DNA of 64,000 nucleotides, from positions 18,277,065 to 18,341,064 of the forward strand of contig CM038914.1 of NCBI GenBank assembly GCA_021904315.1, written 5' to 3'. This DNA comes from Sphagnum magellanicum (lineage: Eukaryota > Streptophyta > Sphagnopsida > Sphagnales > Sphagnaceae). The notes below the pieces were generated by a model, which worked only from the letters and a program-made list of their open reading frames with translations, ran no database searches and was not told where the DNA came from. The position numbers were made by a program, and so were the translations under genes. This document shows, piece by piece, positions 59,973-64,000 of the stretch. Within the stretch, counting starts at the first letter, position 1; each line of letters starts with the position of its first letter.

Positions 59973-62893
59973 ATGGAGGAGACATACAATGCCCTAGCAC
60001 AGCGCCTCCTGGCAGGAGCATTGATGTGTGAGCCAGGTTGCAAGTAAGACCTCACAGCCAGTCATCTGGTCAGACCTCCTGTAACCATACAAGCTAGGCT
60101 ACACTTCCTGAAGACAATCAAGTGACAAATCATTGATGCAATGAGAGGTATAGACAGCCAAGTTGAATGTTATTGGCTTCCACAGAATCCTTGAGCATCT
60201 ACTGATACTAGGGGTGCAGATATATTGTAGGGATAGCAGGGCCTCCAGGGGCAGGCAAGTCAACTGTGGCACAAGAGGTGGTAGCGAGGTTGAACATGTT
60301 GTGGCATGAGACCCATAGTGAGAAAGCTTCTTCTGCTGAGCTGGGTACATATGCAGAAATAGCTATAGCCGTGCCAATGGATGGGTTCCACCTCTATCGC
60401 TGGCAGCTTGATGCTATGGAGGTTGCTCAACTCAATCTGTCATGCCCAGCTCCTGATTTTTGAGGGTTTAGACTATGATTGAATTGTATCCTCTTCATTT
60501 TTCTTGAAGTCATTTTTCTTTTGGTATTGATTGGAAATTTCAGAAAGGTCATGTGGTCAAATTTGAATGGTGAAAGGTGGGCAACCTACTTTAAAGGGAT
60601 CCATCATGATCAAACCATAAGACAACATCTAATTTCATGACCATACCATAGAAAGGCAGGAATGCACATCTAGTATATTTCTCTTCCTTGGTATTAGTGG
60701 TCTGTCAGATCTCTTTCTTCAGACAGGATGTGTTGTGTGGAATTTGTCATGACAATAAACAGAGAATGAATAACCTGGTGTGTTTGATTCCCATTGTCTT
60801 GGCAGGACCCAACTGAAGCTCATGCTCGCCGGGGAGGTCAGTAAGATGTGCATCTTTAGGTGGAATTCTTAAAGCAGTTCATGTGGAACACTACTCACCA
60901 GCATTGATAGAATGGTGTTACCACAGCCAATGAATGTGCAAATTCTTGAGTTCAGGCCTTTGTGTTTCTGAGTTTTCTTCTACTTCTAAACCTTTCCTCT
61001 CATGCTGTTTGTGCAAGAACATTGAAGTGCTGAGAGGATGAAAGTGATGTAGGTATGGAACACACAGAAGTCTTGCACAAAATGAGCCAGTCATAGTTTT
61101 GGAGTGGAGAAACAGAGCAGAGAAAACCACATGGAGGGCCGAGTGGGAAAACTTCTTGAATCTTGTCATTCTGATTTGTATTAGCAAGTTATGAATTCTT
61201 CAAGAACTGAATTCAAGAAGGTGCAATGGTGGTGGATCTGCAGCTCCATGGACATTTAATCCAGCAATGCTTGTGAAGCACCTTGAAAATTTACGAATCC
61301 AGGTGCGAAGGTGATCTACCTCATCAACCTTGATGGCCCACCATCCCAAAACAGGCCTATCCATCACATGGAGCTCATACTATTGGTTTGTCTCAACTTG
61401 TAGCAGTGTCCATATGTACGATGTTCGTTTGTCAAGATTCCTGCAAGGCAATTGAAAGGAAGCAGGCATGAATGCAGGGGTGGGAGTATATGCCATCATT
61501 TGACCATGGAGTAGGTGACCCTGTGGAGAAGGACATTTATGTAGCACCCCAGTATGTTTATCACCTGCCTCCATTTGCTGTTGATAAAAAGACCTTTAAT
61601 CCAGTACACTGTTCTTAGCTGATTTATAAGTGGCTGTAACATGCTGTGACTTGCACTGTGCCTCTTTGTTTAGATGCAGCTAGAAATAGGAGGCGTTATT
61701 TCTTTTGTGCTCTAGAATATAGATCTAGATCTAGCCTAGGATGTGGTGTCGGCTAGCTTCCACATTTCAATTCAACTTTTGTAGCATATGCATCATTTCC
61801 ACTGTCTTTAGGCGATCAATGTTCAAGAACAGGTCAAACTCAGCTATGATCCCTCAGTGTTGGACATTAATTTGAGCAGGCTGTATAATTTTCATTCTTC
61901 ATGCAGGCATAAAGTGGTGGTCGTGGAGGGCAACTATTTACTGCTTTCAGAAGGTGATTGGAAAGATCTGGAATCAATTTTTGATGAGCGATGGTACCAT
62001 TCATGCACCCAGCTTAATCCTTCAATTCCTGGAGGTTTTGGAAATTTCAAGATTGTCTCAATAGAGGTCTCAAAATCTGCAGAAATGCTGAGATTGAGCT
62101 AATTGCTATTTGGAAATGCTCTCATGATCAAGGCTATAAGGGTTCTTGATATTATGGGTCAAAGGGGATTTCTTCAAAAGAAATACAAACAAGTTACATG
62201 TTTGTGATGCATACATTCTTGAGTATGGTGCAGGTTTATTGAGATAGACATTGAGGAGGCAATGAACAGGGTGGAGAAGAGGCACATTGCAACAGGCATG
62301 TCAAGTAATCTGTTAGGAGTATGAGTGTTCTGCAGTTTCAAACATGTAAAGTAGTGATGCACATGTCAGAAAGAGACATGGCAGAAATACCTTTATGTTG
62401 TCAAGCATCTCCTGAACATGGTCAAAAAGAGCCTCCAATTTGAGTTGGGCAAACTTGTACAAATATCAAAAGCTTCCAGTGACCTGAAGCAATTTATCAG
62501 TTTGATTCTGGTTGCTTTCATCAGCATTTTGCAGTTGAGAACTGATATGGAGTGAAATATGGTTCTGGATGCAGGAAAGACATCTGAAGTGGCTAAATGG
62601 CGTGTAAGATTTCCCTATTTCAAGACTTTGGTCATGACTGTCTGCACTTATCTTGTAGTGCACCAACCTTGTAGTGCTCACTGTAACTGCCCATATAGAA
62701 CACTGTTTGGGATGCCTGAACCTGATATTCACTGTCAATTCCATTTGGATGGCCAAAGATTATCACCCTAATTATACTTTTACTTTTCTCTTTGTGCTGG
62801 CAGGTGGGGTATAATGATCGACCAAATGCTGAGCTAATTGCTATTTCAAAGTGGAATGCTGATTTGGTGATACCTTCACTTACAGTGTATTGA
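59973..62893 (+). CDS. P-loop kinase, uridine kinase/phosphoribulokinase-like
   Basis: Nine exons: 59,973-60,043, 60,220-60,421, 60,806-60,836, 61,244-61,302, 61,478-61,551, 61,907-61,993, 62,234-62,295, 62,575-62,603, 62,804-62,893. They give 234 residues and all phases fit. Motifs: Walker A GPPGAGKST (residues 31-39), PMDGFHLYR (76-84), DPTEAHARRGAPWTFNP (92-108), PSFDHGVGDPV (127-137), VVVEGNYLLL (150-159), then FIEIDIEEAM, RHIATGKTSEVAKWRV and YNDRPNAELI. The set matches the plant family of the Arabidopsis protein At1g03030, annotated as a P-loop kinase related to uridine kinase/phosphoribulokinase. It should transfer phosphate from ATP to a small hydroxylated metabolite; the substrate is not established. 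Intron 7 has a GC donor (CAACAG|GCATGT). A 5' exon at 58,244 may add residues, and no strong targeting signal is visible. Confidence 0.9.
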
Positions 62894-64000
62894 AAGTTGG
62901 AATGCTTTGAGATTGTTACAGTTGCATCTCTACTCAAATTGTTGGTAATTCGAAAGTTGGTGTCTTGTAGCTGTGGAGGATAAAAAAATTATGAGGCATC
63001 ATCGGTTAGTTGATTAAACTTCAGTTCATTGCTTAAGAGTGCATCTCACCTGGACCAGAATTTCTTTGGTGCCAGAAATTTGATCGACATAAATTCTAAG
63101 TATGATGAAGTTCTCAACATGTATGAAGATTTATTTGTTGTCTTGACTTGCAATTGTGCTTTGATCTTGACATTGGTCAGGCTGCATCTAATAACCCCCA
63201 GTATTTCTGTATATTTGAAAATGCTGCCTGATTTGCCAATATCAAACTTACCTGATTTGTGGTGGCTACCTGTACAGTCATAGGCAGCACCTCAAGATAT
63301 TCACAATGTTTTCAACTTTCAAAGCTGCTATTAATATTTGTGGTCACTGCTGTTCTGATCATTTCATGCACCTTTCGTCAACTGATTGCACTAGAATGTA
63401 ATATTGTGGGTATTGAAAGGTCATGTAATGATTCTGATATCTGTGCAAGATCTTTTTGGCATTAAAACTGTGGACTAAATTCCACTGATGATGCCATGGT
63501 CCCTACAAAGTTGAGGCATGGTTGTTTTCTGAAGTGAAGAAATAGGCATTGAATTGCAAACTTGTGAAATGCAAGTATTTGTTATTTTCACCAGTAATGT
63601 CAAATGAAGATTGTTGCAGTGCATTTACTGTGACAGAAATGAGTCTCAAGACAAGTATAATGGCAGCAATCAGGTGCTTCATGTGACATTTGGCAGCTCA
63701 ATGGTATATAAACATCATGGAAATGCTGGGGGAAAAGAATAGCATGTTCCAGAACTCATAAAAGACCCAGGCTTTGCAATATCGACTTTTTGAGAAGGCT
63801 TCCATATTGCTTTGCATTGTGTGATTTGACAAAAAATGGCAATGGTAACCTCTTCATTTTTTGTTTTCCAATCTGAGGTCAAATTTAACAGCCTGCCTTT
63901 TCCCATTTGTTAACTTATCACACATTTCTGGCTTTTTTAGGCTGCAGATTTTGATTAATTTCATGCAGAAGCCATGATAAGAAGGAAGAACAGAAATTGC
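62894..64000. other. 3' flank of the kinase gene; no further gene seen
   Basis: The sequence after the TGA at 62,891-62,893 probably starts with the 3' untranslated region. Frames of 60-84 codons on both strands show no recognisable domain. The GC level remains like the kinase introns. Confidence 0.45.

Overview
The window looks like nuclear DNA of a land plant, most likely a bryophyte and perhaps a liverwort. It is AT-rich, repeat-dense and gene-poor, with GT-AG introns and Ty3/gypsy and Ty1/copia elements. It also carries an NLR immune receptor whose NB-ARC domain follows an alpha/beta-hydrolase domain. That domain order (HNL) is known mainly from liverworts and some other non-flowering plants. 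The taxon is inferred; the gene structures are read from the sequence.

Only two genes are convincing. (1) A hydrolase-NB-ARC-LRR gene runs on the + strand from about 32.8 to 44.0 kb. Two or three small hydrolase exons (33,861-34,147; 34,876-35,275; 35,454-35,606) lead to an NB-ARC exon (35,761-36,810) and one giant LRR exon (36,988 onward). The LRR exon holds about 95 copies of a 72-bp (24-residue) repeat, in perfect register for 6.8 kb, with nested higher-order duplications. A nonsense codon at 42,022 cuts off the last ~30 repeats, and a second lies at 44,041. (2) A nine-exon P-loop kinase of the uridine kinase/phosphoribulokinase-like family lies on the + strand (59,973-62,893, possibly with a 5' exon at 58,244). 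All splice phases fit, and one intron is GC-AG.

The rest is mobile or duplicated DNA. Three large direct segmental duplications link the left half of the window to later parts: A (1-3.8 kb with 18.4-22.2 kb), B (4.35-6.24 with 30.07-31.9 kb) and C (6.25-9.1 with 44.28-46.9 kb). Block C is the 3' flank of the NLR array. It contains decayed LRR units interrupted at the same base by the LTR of a minus-strand chromovirus, whose wrecked pol lies at 8.7-11.5 kb. An LTR of the same family lies inverted at 11.8-12.5 kb. A minus-strand copia element (about 48.7-57.4 kb) has a primer-binding site and polypurine tract and is split by a 3.2-kb CACTA-like element. A Tourist/PIF-like MITE, two long inverted-repeat pairs, a 42-43-bp minisatellite, a perfect 16-bp-arm palindrome and a 28-base poly-G run complete the picture.

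The layout suggests an NLR locus that expands and contracts by unequal crossing-over, shedding flanking fragments that were copied elsewhere and invaded by retroelements. The kinase gene to its right is an ordinary housekeeping-type gene in more GC-balanced DNA.
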